In this document: in pieces, positions 1 through 7,859 of the stretch
Layout of the letters: each line of letters begins with the position of its first letter
How positions within the stretch are numbered: position 1 is the first letter of the stretch
DNA from: JAGWBJ01 sp034423015
Lineage (GTDB): Bacteria; Chloroflexota; Dehalococcoidia; Lucifugimonadales; JAGWBF01
Assembly (NCBI GenBank): GCA_034423015.1
Contig: DAOUJG010000063.1
Span: forward strand, 1 to 64,000
Reading direction: 5' to 3'
Length of the DNA: 64,000 nt
Translations under genes and position numbers: made by a program
The notes under the pieces: model-generated
The model's input: only the letters and a program-made list of their open reading frames with translations
Databases searched by the model: none
What the model was told of the DNA's origin: nothing

Positions 1-340
1 CCAAGCTGAAGGTGCTCTTGAAGCCTACCCCTCTGAATCCAATGGTATGCAACGTCCGTTTGTTGGAAAATCCGAACCTGCACAGCGAGGCGAACTGCTC
101 CTCGTCAAAGTCAGCCCCATTGTGAGAAAATATGAACTCGCCGTTGTCAATTTTGACGGCCGCCTCCGTCGCGCCGGCGTCATCCGCGTTTTGTAGAAGC
201 TCGGACACTACGTGACGCGCACTTTGGACCTGACTAAACAGTTGATGCCACGGTCCAGCCAGTTCCGGGTCACCCTCGAGTTGGTCCCATCGCTTTGACG
301 CTCTGACCTGTGTGCTTTTGAAGTATCCTGGTTGGCGCAT
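1..340 (-). CDS. GHKL (Hsp90/sacsin-like) ATPase, N-terminal part only
   Basis: The gene runs off the left edge of the window; 113 codons from its ATG at 340 are present. The reading frame shows a GHKL-type ATP-binding fold: the N-box ELLQNADDAGA at residues 47-57, HNGADF at 73-78, and the glycine-rich lid GFRGVGFKS at 101-109. This arrangement is typical of the sacsin N-terminal/Hsp90-like ATPase domain found in large bacterial proteins of unknown role. The start codon overlaps the stop of the upstream helicase gene (TAATG), so the two are very probably co-translated and act together. Proteins with this domain next to SNF2 helicases occur in restriction and defence islands, so a defence role is inferred. 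The missing C-terminus would decide which family it belongs to. Confidence 0.8.
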   Translation of the reverse strand, partial: MRQPGYFKSTQVRASKRWDQLEGDPELAGPWHQLFSQVQSARHVVSELLQNADDAGATEAAVKIDNGEFIFSHNGADFDEEQFASLCRFGFSNKRTLHTIGFRGVGFKSTFSL

Positions 341-3300
341 TAGCTCGGCTCCTCAGATCGCGCCAAGAGTTGGGCGAAATCGTAGTTGACGCTGGTGACG
401 CCAAAGTCTGGCTCGCTACAGAAGGGCTCTCGGAGGTATCGGGTACGGTGTTGACCTTGTGGCAGAAACTCCACCATAGCCAGGATGAAGTCTTCCGGCT
501 TGTTCAAGGAGTAGAGAATCTCATTCCGGGTTACGGTGACCGTGTCCGCTCCCGCGGCCCGGCCTTTCACTTCAATGAAACGGAGCTTGCCTTCCCCAGG
601 CACCCTGCTTTCAATGTCGTAACCCACTCTGTCTTTTTCGCGATCGGCCGGCTCGAATCCAAGATCTCGCTCGACCTCCATTACAATCTCCCTGGCTTTA
701 GCCGCCACCGCTTGCCGGTCGGTTGTATCCGTACCTGTGGATAGTGGCCTTCCCGTCATGTCTGACAGCAGGCCCGCTGGTACAACCAAGAAGCTGCCAA
801 GAATCACTGGGGGCAAAGGAGATAGCTGCTTTTCGAGACGCAATTCCTCAATGCGTTTTTGAAGACGCTCCTGCAACTCGATCGAGCGTTTACGGGCTTC
901 ATCAGAGTTTAGGCTTGCATTTTGCTTGCCGGTCTGTTCTTGTACCTTCAACGTCTCAGCACGGTGGTCCCAATAGTTGATTTCTTTGGTCAAGCGTTCC
1001 TTGACGGCCGTTTCGGTCTTGTCAATGTGGTCCAGTTTCTGTTCGCGGACTTCCTTCAAATGTCCTGGCACCACGTGAGCAATAGCGTAATTCCTCGCCT
1101 TTTCCTCGAGGTCTCCAGTCAACCAGGCACATTCCGGACGGGCTAGGATCACTTCGACCCCAGGTTCTCCTTCTCCTAGCGGACGATAGTCGAGGTAGGG
1201 CGCATATTCTGGATGTCGGGAGTTGCCGTCTGCATCTACTTCCACATACAGCATGCGCTTAGAAACCACGCGACGGTCGCCAGACCGGGTATGGGTAGCG
1301 TCCTGTATGCCATGATCCAAGTAGAAGAGCACTCTGGGGGTCAAGGTATGATCTCTTTCGTCCACGAGGACTGCGCCCCGGCGCAGCAAGTCTCGATTCT
1401 GTTCCAGAATCAAGTCCGCTGTCGCATCAAGCAAGGGGTGGCCAGGGTAGACAAACCCTGCCAACGGCTGGTCCTGCGGCGCCTTCAGCGCCTTGTCAAA
1501 AACTATGCGCTCGTAGCGGGGAAGAATGGACCTGTTCCGGTTGCGAATGGTCGCCGGTACCTGTACCACTCTGTACCGGCGCGGTTCTTGTTCTCTGGCT
1601 CTGCCCCCCAACTGACGAAAGGCTTCTAAGAAGAAAGATTCGATGTAGTGGGGCTGCAATCGCCGGGCCTCGGCTCGTTCCATTTGTTCGCGTACCCGAT
1701 GGACCCGGCTGGTATCCATAGCGTCGTGGACCAGCGACTTTTCTTCCCAAAGGTCCTTCAAATATTCATGGTCGAAGGCATTATCGACCACTTGGGTAAG
1801 CCGACCTCTCACTTCGGGTTGCTCACCGTATCTGACAGCATCCATAAGCAGTTCGCGTAGCGGCCTGCCCTCAAAATGGACCTTGCCAAGCACATCGAAC
1901 ACCTTGCCACCCAACGCATTGCGTGCTTCCTCAAGTTTCTCCAGCAGACGCTGGTATACTGCCCCTTCGCGCGTTTCCCGGGCAACTAGATTCCACAGGC
2001 GGCAAACTTCGGTTTGACCTATTCGATGAATACGACCGAATCGTTGTTCGATTCGGTTGGGGTTCCATGGCAGGTCATAGTTGACCATGAGATGAGCTCG
2101 CTGCAGGTTGATGCCTTCGCCCGCAGCATCAGTGGCAAGCAATACCCGGACTTCAGGATCAAGGATGAAGGATTCCTGGGCTTTGGCGCGGTCTTCCCGT
2201 CTCATGCCTCCGTGAATGGAAACTATCGTGTCCTCCTTTCCTAACAGGGAGGCTATTCGGCGCTCCAGATACCGGAGGGTGTCTCGGTGTTCGGTAAATA
2301 TCACCAGCTTTTGACTGTGCATGGAGGTATCCGAGAATAGCTTGGCCAGTTCCTGCCACTTGGTGTCGCCGCTATTCCGACGAACCGCCAAGGCCAAAGC
2401 CTCCAAACGTCCCAAAGTGGCAATCTCAGCCTTGAGTTCAGCGATGGTGCTGGCGGCGGTAGCGCGGTCAAGTAACTCCCCTTCGATGTCCTCGACTTCA
2501 TCATCGGGGGCTTCTTCGAGGTCTTCGATATCCTCATCATCCAGGTCGGACACCATCTTATCGAGAGCACTTTCAACATCGCCGCGTCGCTGCAACGCCT
2601 CAAGCTCAACCGACGTGTTTTCTAATCTTTGACGGCGCCGCCGCAAGGACTGGTAAATGGCTTCCGGCGATGACGCCAAGCGACGTTGGAGGATGGTAAG
2701 AGCAAACCCAACGTTCCCAGCGCGCTTATTGTTTTGTAAAGCTGCCGCGCGGTTGAATCCTTCACTCACATATTTGGTTACGTCCTCGTAGAGACCCTTC
2801 TCATCATCCGACAATTGGTACGGGACGGTTTCTGCAATGCGCTCCGGCAACAATGGAGTATTATCAAACTTGACCAGTTCCTCTTTGGTCACCCGGCGCA
2901 TCAGGTCCGAAACGTCGGTCGTATGCACCCCGTCCCTAAAGCGCCCTTCGAAGCGGTCGCCGTCGAGAAGGGCCATAAATAGCTGAAAATCTGCCTCTTT
3001 CCCATTGTGTGGGGTGGCTGTCATCAACAGGAAATGGCGTGTCAGGTTGGAAAGGAACTTCCCCAGCCGGTAGCGTTTGGTGTAGTTGATCTCCCCCCCA
3101 AAGAAAGTGGCAGACATTTTGTGGGCTTCATCGCAAACAATCAGGTCCCACCGGCAATCAGGAGTGGCCAGTTTAGCCTGGACGTTTTCATCGCGCGCCA
3201 ACTTGTCCAATCGGCCTATTGCTAAATCGGTCTCCAGAAACCAATTGCCAGTTCGGGATGCCTCCAGTTTATCGTTGGTAAGGATGTCGAAAGGCAAACC

Positions 3301-3825
3301 GAACCGCTCGTGCAATTCGTCCTGCCACTGCTCGACCAGATTTCCCGGACAAACTACGAGGCATCTTTGCAGGTCGCCACGAGCTATGAGTTCTTTAACC
3401 AAAAGTCCAGCCATAATCGTCTTGCCAGCACCTGGGTCGTCCGCCAGCAGGAATCTCAAGGGCTGTCGCTCAATCATTGCTTCGTAGACTGCCGTAATCT
3501 GGTGGGGCAATGGCTCGACTTCTGATGTATGGACGGCCAGGACCGGGTCAAAAAGGTGAGCCAACTTGATGCGGTTAGCTTCGGAAACCAATCGAAATAA
3601 TTTTCCGTCTCCGTCAAAACTCCAAGGCCGACCCTGCTCCACAACCTCGATTCGGGATTCTGAATCTCGAAATAGAATCTCTTCTCCAAGTTGACCGATG
3701 GCGGTTCTATAGGTAAGAGTTACGACATCGGTCCCGTTCCACTGTATGGTGACCACCGTGACGGAAGAGTCCGGTAGAATACCGCGTACAGCGGCACCGG
3801 GCTTCAGGTCTTCGAGGCTGCTCAT
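340..3825 (-). CDS. SNF2-family helicase with C-terminal DUF3883 domain (DrmD-like)
   Basis: The protein has 1161 residues. A SWI2/SNF2 motor occupies roughly residues 100-640: Walker A DDPGAGKT at 129-136, DEAH box at 232-235, TATPHNGKE near 270, and motif VI PNRIEQRFGRIHRIGQ near 600. The C-terminus (about 1040-1140) matches DUF3883 (NO VEIN C-terminal domain), with a D...EVKG pattern in GYDIES...RFIEVKGR that resembles a PD-(D/E)xK nuclease core. SNF2 proteins of this layout resemble DrmD of the DISARM anti-phage system, but no DISARM methylase or DrmA/B is visible here. Its stop codon overlaps the start of a GHKL ATPase gene, which points to a two-component machine. The gene is visibly less GC-rich than the housekeeping blocks, consistent with horizontal gain. 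A defence function is inferred, not shown. Confidence 0.9.
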   Translation of the reverse strand: MSSLEDLKPGAAVRGILPDSSVTVVTIQWNGTDVVTLTYRTAIGQLGEEILFRDSESRIEVVEQGRPWSFDGDGKLFRLVSEANRIKLAHLFDPVLAVHTSEVEPLPHQITAVYEAMIERQPLRFLLADDPGAGKTIMAGLLVKELIARGDLQRCLVVCPGNLVEQWQDELHERFGLPFDILTNDKLEASRTGNWFLETDLAIGRLDKLARDENVQAKLATPDCRWDLIVCDEAHKMSATFFGGEINYTKRYRLGKFLSNLTRHFLLMTATPHNGKEADFQLFMALLDGDRFEGRFRDGVHTTDVSDLMRRVTKEELVKFDNTPLLPERIAETVPYQLSDDEKGLYEDVTKYVSEGFNRAAALQNNKRAGNVGFALTILQRRLASSPEAIYQSLRRRRQRLENTSVELEALQRRGDVESALDKMVSDLDDEDIEDLEEAPDDEVEDIEGELLDRATAASTIAELKAEIATLGRLEALALAVRRNSGDTKWQELAKLFSDTSMHSQKLVIFTEHRDTLRYLERRIASLLGKEDTIVSIHGGMRREDRAKAQESFILDPEVRVLLATDAAGEGINLQRAHLMVNYDLPWNPNRIEQRFGRIHRIGQTEVCRLWNLVARETREGAVYQRLLEKLEEARNALGGKVFDVLGKVHFEGRPLRELLMDAVRYGEQPEVRGRLTQVVDNAFDHEYLKDLWEEKSLVHDAMDTSRVHRVREQMERAEARRLQPHYIESFFLEAFRQLGGRAREQEPRRYRVVQVPATIRNRNRSILPRYERIVFDKALKAPQDQPLAGFVYPGHPLLDATADLILEQNRDLLRRGAVLVDERDHTLTPRVLFYLDHGIQDATHTRSGDRRVVSKRMLYVEVDADGNSRHPEYAPYLDYRPLGEGEPGVEVILARPECAWLTGDLEEKARNYAIAHVVPGHLKEVREQKLDHIDKTETAVKERLTKEINYWDHRAETLKVQEQTGKQNASLNSDEARKRSIELQERLQKRIEELRLEKQLSPLPPVILGSFLVVPAGLLSDMTGRPLSTGTDTTDRQAVAAKAREIVMEVERDLGFEPADREKDRVGYDIESRVPGEGKLRFIEVKGRAAGADTVTVTRNEILYSLNKPEDFILAMVEFLPQGQHRTRYLREPFCSEPDFGVTSVNYDFAQLLARSEEPS

Positions 3826-4286
3826 GTCACGGCTCCAATCATCAGATCTTTGGATAGCTTATATTTGTCCAGGATACTATTAGAGACTACCGCACTTTTC
3901 CGCAATCAAAGTTGCTGCGCCTGTTCGACTGTCCAGGTGAAACACCTGCTCAGCTTACAAGATGCATCGTGATTAAGGGGTGAAAACAGGACCGAAGAGA
4001 TGTCGCGGTGTGGGACTCTATCCCAATTCATCTTGAACGCTGTAGCGCCCCGTGTCCCTGTCCGCTAAGTCGCGGGTTACGGAAGCTAGACCCACATCAC
4101 CCTTTCAGGGCAGTATTACTCTGCATTGTAGCAAAGTTTCAGTCAAAAATGTGCTAGATATTTGTAAGATATGCTGTCAAAAATTATTCCAGGTGTTATC
4201 AGCTACGGCGGCCGCAGGCAGAGTCGCTCTCCGAATACCCGAAGCCCGACTCTTTACCCCGTGAGGTGAGAGGGTGACGCAACACG
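3826..4286. other. Intergenic region, no gene recognised
   Basis: About 460 bases between the helicase start and a GAF remnant. It is locally AT-rich around 4130-4195. No ORF here has a recognisable domain or a convincing ribosome site. It probably holds the helicase promoter on the minus strand (a weak TAATAG-type -10 is possible near 3880), but I cannot assign one firmly. Confidence 0.5.
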
Positions 4287-4483
4287 ATGGAGGCGCGGGA
4301 CCGGCTGTCCCGCCTCAGCGAGGCCAGCATACGCATCAACGAGGGTCTGGACTTCCACCAGGTAATCCAGGGTGTATTGGAATCGGCCCGGTTCCTGACC
4401 GCCGCCCACTAGGGGTGATAACCCTGCTAGACGGGGCGGCCCGACCCGAGGACTTCGCGACCTTCTCCGTTAAGGACGATTAG
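4287..4483 (+). pseudogene. Remnant of a GAF-domain sensor/regulator gene
   Basis: An ATG at 4287 opens a frame reading MEARDRLSRLSEASIRINEG and on through VIQGVLESARFLTAAH, then stops at 4410-4412. Shifting by one base continues the expected GAF-domain text GVITLLDGAARPEDFATF until a stop at 4481. The junction reads gcc-cac-ta-ggg where an intact gene would have TAC (Tyr) before GGG, so loss of a single base explains the frameshift. The phrase order (ERLSRLSEAS...INEGLDF..V.QGV..SAR.LT.A.YGVITLLD) is that of the N-terminal GAF domain of regulators and histidine kinases common in Chloroflexota. Only about 65 codons remain, so the gene is both frameshifted and truncated. Confidence 0.75.
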
Positions 4484-4495
4484 ACAAAAGCTAAA

Positions 4496-4518
4496 GCCCC
4501 TGCCGTTTCAACAGGGGC
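4496..4518 (+). terminator. Hairpin after the GAF remnant
   Basis: A perfect 7-bp stem, gcccctg (4496-4502) and caggggc (4512-4518), encloses a 9-base loop. No clear T-run follows, so it may be a relic terminator of the broken gene. Confidence 0.35.
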
Positions 4519-4616
4519 CTGATAAAGGTTGCCGGGTTTCGCCAATGCTCGGGGCTGGAGCGTGGCTAAAGCTCCAACCCGAACCTGATCCGAAAGGTTC
4601 TTGATTTTATCCAGTT

Positions 4617-4693
4617 TGGTGGGCCCGGATAGACTCGAACTATCGACCTCGGTCTTATCAGGACCGCGCTCTAACCACCTGAGCTACGGGCCC
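4617..4693 (-). tRNA. tRNA-Ile (anticodon GAT)
   Basis: Read on the minus strand, the acceptor strands GGGCCC (4693-4688) and GGGCCC (4626-4621) pair, and a discriminator A and encoded CCA (4619-4617) follow. The D-arm AGCTCAGGTGGTTAGAGC, the anticodon loop CTGATAA with GAT, and the T-loop GTTCGAGTC are all present. The gene stands alone, convergent with the Fe-S carrier region. Confidence 0.95.
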
Positions 4694-4879
4694 ACGCCAG
4701 CAACTTGAATTATATCAACGTCGCTATCGGTAGACAAGCCGGAGCGGACGCCCAGCGACCGGTCCTGCTAACCAGATACCAGGTCTCCCCATCAGTGTGT
4801 CGGACAGTCGTTTGGGAGTTCCCCGACCCCGGCCGATGAGGAACGGCAGGCGGGCCACGACTAATCGCGGGCTTTTGTG

Positions 4880-4909
4880 TTGCATCGGACCTCGCCCCGG
4901 TTATATAAT
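4880..4909 (+). promoter_or_regulatory. Promoter of the Fe-S carrier gene
   Basis: A consensus -10 TATAAT lies at 4904-4909, with TTGCAT at 4880-4885 and an 18-bp spacer. The predicted transcript start is near 4916, about 40 bases before the ATG at 4957. Confidence 0.65.
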
Positions 4910-4956
4910 CGGTACGATACCTTCGTAACGCGGGTTAGGCCAATGCAGGAGGCGGA

Positions 4957-5313
4957 ATGACAGCAGTAGCGGAAGACGGCACGCTAACCATCAACGTCAC
5001 ACCCAACGCGGCCAAGAAGCTCAGGTTCTTCGCCCAGAAGGAAGGGCTGGAAGAGGAGTTCGGCGTACGGGTCGGTGTGAAGGGCGGCGGCTGCTCGGGG
5101 CTGATGTACACCCTGAGCATCGAGCAGGCAGCCGGCGAAAACGACAAGATCGTCGACGACAACGGCGTGAAGGTGTTCATCGACAAGAAGGCGTACATCT
5201 TCCTGGCCGGCACCGAGCTGGACTTCTCCGACGGACTGAACGGGAAGGGATTCGTCTTCCAGAACCCCAACGCCAAGAAGGCCTGCGGCTGCGGCAACTC
5301 TTTCTCTGTATAG
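4957..5313 (+). CDS. erpA: A-type iron-sulfur carrier (HesB/IscA/ErpA family)
   Basis: A 118-residue protein covering the whole HesB-like domain. It carries the three invariant cysteines: C46 in GGGCSG, and C110 and C112 in the terminal ACGCGNSF. Family members bind a [2Fe-2S] or [4Fe-4S] cluster at a dimer interface and pass it to client apoproteins in the cytosol. A GGAGG site precedes the ATG. The next gene downstream is a YgfZ-like protein, also needed for maturing some Fe-S enzymes, so the two probably form a small Fe-S maturation unit, although a hairpin lies between them. Whether it is ErpA or IscA cannot be told from sequence alone, so the symbol is tentative. Likely clients in this window include the radical SAM enzymes MqnE and MqnC. 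Confidence 0.9.
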   Translation: MTAVAEDGTLTINVTPNAAKKLRFFAQKEGLEEEFGVRVGVKGGGCSGLMYTLSIEQAAGENDKIVDDNGVKVFIDKKAYIFLAGTELDFSDGLNGKGFVFQNPNAKKACGCGNSFSV

Positions 5314-5373
5314 GCTCAGCATAGGCCCAGTAGCCCAGTATAGCCCGGGCCGGGGCCGAAACCGGAAACGCGC

Positions 5374-5408
5374 GACGCCGCTTCCCTGTGGGGCGGCGTC
5401 AGTCTTTA
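5374..5408 (+). terminator. Terminator-like hairpin
   Basis: An 8-bp perfect stem, gacgccgc (5374-5381) and gcggcgtc (5393-5400), is followed by agtcttta. It sits between the Fe-S carrier gene and ygfZ and may reduce read-through. The T-run is weak. Confidence 0.45.
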
Positions 5409-5441
5409 CAGCCCCCATCCTGCCCCCATCCTGGAGGAACC

Positions 5442-6524
5442 GTGAGCCCTCAACACACCCCCTTCCACGAAATCGCCGCCCGGTCCGGGGCCCAGCTCCA
5501 TGAGTGGCACGGTTGGGAGCTGCCCCGCTCCTATGGCGACGTGGCGTCGGAGTACGCCGCCGCCGTCAACGGGGCCGCGGTCCACGACTCGTCCTACGCC
5601 GGCAGGATACGGGCCACCGGGGAGGACACCCTGGACCTGCTCCACCGGCTCTCCACCAACGCGGTGGTCTCCCTCCAGCCGGGACGGGGCGCCCCGACGG
5701 TCCTCACCACCGACAGGGGACGCATCCTCGACCTCGTCGTCGTCATCAATCTGGAGGACCACGTCCTGCTCCTCACCAGCCCTCAGACGCGGCAGGCCGT
5801 GACGGAGTGGATCGACAAGTACACCATAGTCGAGGACGTGGAGCTGAAGGACGTCACCCTGGAGACCGCCATGCTGTCGGTCATCGGACCCGATGCGTGT
5901 ATGGTCCTCAGGGAAACGTTATGTCTCCCCGGCCTGGAGCCCTACCAGGCCGCGCCATTCGAAGCCAATGGCTCCCGGGGCCACGTTGTCCGAAGGGACA
6001 TGGTAGGCCATCCCAGGTTCGACGTGGTGACGACACCGGCCGACGGCCCGGCCCTCTGGAGCGCCCTGGCCGGAGCCGGGGCCGTGCCCATGGGGCAGGA
6101 CGCACTGGAAGTTCTGAAGGTAGAGCGGGGAGAGCCGTGGTACGGGACCGAGATGGGCGACGCCTACAACCCCCTGGAGACCGGCCTGTGGGGCTCCATC
6201 AGCTTCACCAAAGGCTGCTACATCGGCCAGGAGGTCATCGCCCGGCTGGACACCTACCAGAAGGTGCAGCGTCACCTGGTCTCCCTGGACATCTCCCCGG
6301 ACGCCGCGGTCGAGCAGGGGGCGAAGCTTACCAGGGAGGGCAAGCAGGTGGGCCACGTCACCTCGGTGGCCAGGGTGCCCACCACGGGACGGACGGTCTC
6401 CATGGCCTACGTCCGGAAGGAGGCCGCCGCCGTCGGAACGCGGCTGGCCATAGACGGCAACGAGGGCGCCTGGGCCGAGGTCCAGGCGCAGGCCCTGCCC
6501 TTCGGCCCCGGTGACGCAGGCTAG
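5442..6524 (+). CDS. ygfZ: Folate-binding YgfZ/GcvT-like protein
   Basis: A 360-residue protein of the GcvT/YgfZ fold. The signature KGCYIGQE, with its cysteine at residue 259, identifies the YgfZ branch rather than glycine-cleavage T protein. YgfZ binds tetrahydrofolate and helps repair or load certain [4Fe-4S] enzymes such as the tRNA methylthiolase MiaB. The start is taken as GTG 5442, because GGAGG lies at 5433-5437 and the domain begins right after. The frame stays open upstream to 5388, but that part has no ribosome site and reads like leader. It follows the A-type Fe-S carrier gene in the same direction, supporting the Fe-S role. A plain aminomethyltransferase is the alternative but lacks this signature. 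Confidence 0.88.
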   Translation: MSPQHTPFHEIAARSGAQLHEWHGWELPRSYGDVASEYAAAVNGAAVHDSSYAGRIRATGEDTLDLLHRLSTNAVVSLQPGRGAPTVLTTDRGRILDLVVVINLEDHVLLLTSPQTRQAVTEWIDKYTIVEDVELKDVTLETAMLSVIGPDACMVLRETLCLPGLEPYQAAPFEANGSRGHVVRRDMVGHPRFDVVTTPADGPALWSALAGAGAVPMGQDALEVLKVERGEPWYGTEMGDAYNPLETGLWGSISFTKGCYIGQEVIARLDTYQKVQRHLVSLDISPDAAVEQGAKLTREGKQVGHVTSVARVPTTGRTVSMAYVRKEAAAVGTRLAIDGNEGAWAEVQAQALPFGPGDAG

Positions 6525-6559
6525 ACAGGCATCCTGCGGCCCGGCCCGGGCCCGCTTTC

Positions 6560-7723
6560 CTACTTCGACGCTGTCTTGAACTCGGGGATGACGTGCTTCC
6601 CGAACATCTCGATGGACTTCATCACGGCCTCGTGTCCGATGGTCTCAGTGGCCATGAAGAACAAGAGCTGGTCCACCCCCGTCGCCTCGTGCAGCCTGGC
6701 GCCCCTGATGCAACTCTCCGGGTCTCCGGCCACGATGACCCCACGGTCGGCCAGGGTGTCGGCGTCCATCTGCTCCCACACCTTCTGGACCAGCGCGCCG
6801 CCCCCTGACAAGTCCAGGAACCCGTTGCCCTGGCCGGGGTCCCGGCCCGCGTCGGCGGCCACGTAGCGGGCGAAGTTCTGCTGCAGGTGCTCCGGGACTC
6901 CCCCCCACTGCTCCACCAGACGGGCGTACACGTCCTTCTGGTCCTGCAGATAGGGCCTGTCGGGCCCGAAGAAGGTCTTCAAAGACCTGGAGCCCAGCTC
7001 CCGGGCCTGCCCGTTGTCCTCGGCGCAGTAGCCCATGGTGGCGTTGAGCCAGCGGTTGGTGACGAACCCCCCCACGGGCTCCGCCGACTCCACCGTTTCC
7101 TTGTAAGCCCTTACGTGGGGCTCCATGACCGAGGGCGCGGCGACGCCCAGGGCCATCACCCCTATGCCCTTTTCCGCCGCAATCCGGTAGGTCGACGGCT
7201 GAAGGGCCGCGACCCATATGGGGGGGTGCGGCCGCTGGAAGGGCTTGGGCAGCACCTTCCGGGGCGGCACCCTCCAGAAGCGCCCGTCCCACTGGAACAC
7301 CTCTGTCTCCCATATCTTCGGGATCATCGTCAGAGACTCTTCCCACATGTCCCGGGTGTCCCGGGGATCGATGCCCATCCCCGTCTGCTCGTAGGCGGCG
7401 GAGCGGCCGGTGCCGAACTCCACCCGCCCGTTGGAGAGGTGGTCCACCATGGCCACTCGCTCGGCCACCCGGACCGGGTGATGATATGGCAGGATGACTA
7501 CACCGAAGCCCAGGCGGATCCGCTTTGTCAGGCGGCTCAAGGCCCCGAAGATCACCTCGGGGCAGGGGGACATGGAGAACCCCGTCAGGAAGTGGTGCTC
7601 CACGAACCACACGTAGTCCCAGCCCATCTCGTCTGCCAGGACACACTGCTCTATGGTCTCTTCGATGACCGCGTGGTCGTCGAGGACGGGACGCTGCATC
7701 TCGTAGGCGAGTCCGAACTCCAA
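6560..7723 (-). CDS. LLM-class flavin-dependent oxidoreductase (luciferase-like)
   Basis: A 387-residue bacterial-luciferase-fold protein. It opens with EFGLAYEMQRP and contains WFVEHHFLTGFSMSP, RIRLGFGVVILPYHHP, and VAERVAMVDHLSNGRVEFGTGRS, the usual F420/FMN-binding TIM-barrel pattern. Members use reduced FMN or F420 to oxidise aldehydes, alkanes or other carbon skeletons; the substrate cannot be predicted. The start is set at TTG 7723, since GGAGG stands 8 bases upstream and the homologous part starts there. The frame extends to 8011, but the added 96 residues are low-complexity and run into the divergent gene. A promoter with TTGACG and TACACT is readable upstream. Many genomes of this bacterial group carry dozens of such paralogues; a second one is at 51415. 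Confidence 0.85.
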   Translation of the reverse strand: MEFGLAYEMQRPVLDDHAVIEETIEQCVLADEMGWDYVWFVEHHFLTGFSMSPCPEVIFGALSRLTKRIRLGFGVVILPYHHPVRVAERVAMVDHLSNGRVEFGTGRSAAYEQTGMGIDPRDTRDMWEESLTMIPKIWETEVFQWDGRFWRVPPRKVLPKPFQRPHPPIWVAALQPSTYRIAAEKGIGVMALGVAAPSVMEPHVRAYKETVESAEPVGGFVTNRWLNATMGYCAEDNGQARELGSRSLKTFFGPDRPYLQDQKDVYARLVEQWGGVPEHLQQNFARYVAADAGRDPGQGNGFLDLSGGGALVQKVWEQMDADTLADRGVIVAGDPESCIRGARLHEATGVDQLLFFMATETIGHEAVMKSIEMFGKHVIPEFKTASK

Positions 7724-7756
7724 CCTTAGTCCTCCGGCCGAGGGGTGGTGGGCGGC

Positions 7757-7786
7757 AGTGTATCCTTTCTCCCGGCGCGGCGTCAA
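7757..7786 (-). promoter_or_regulatory. Promoter of the LLM oxidoreductase gene
   Basis: On the minus strand, TTGACG (7786-7781) and TACACT (7762-7757) are separated by 18 bp. The predicted transcript start is about 30 bases before the TTG start. Confidence 0.55.
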
Positions 7787-7795
7787 ACGGCGGCC

Positions 7796-7824
7796 TTGAC
7801 ACTCCATTGGCCACCCATCACCAT
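7796..7824 (+). promoter_or_regulatory. Possible promoter of the flippase-UbiA pair
   Basis: A perfect -35 TTGACA at 7796-7801 is followed after 17 bp by the weak -10 CACCAT at 7819-7824. It lies back to back with the oxidoreductase promoter in a 136-base divergent spacer. Confidence 0.4.
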
Positions 7825-7859
7825 GGACTGATGCATGACTGCGCCGGACGGCTGGGCCT

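Noticed and set aside
5504..6514. Long plus-strand ORF (336 residues) within ygfZ
   Set aside because: Its product is low-complexity Arg/Gly/Pro text from reading GC-rich coding DNA in the wrong frame; the ygfZ frame has all family motifs.
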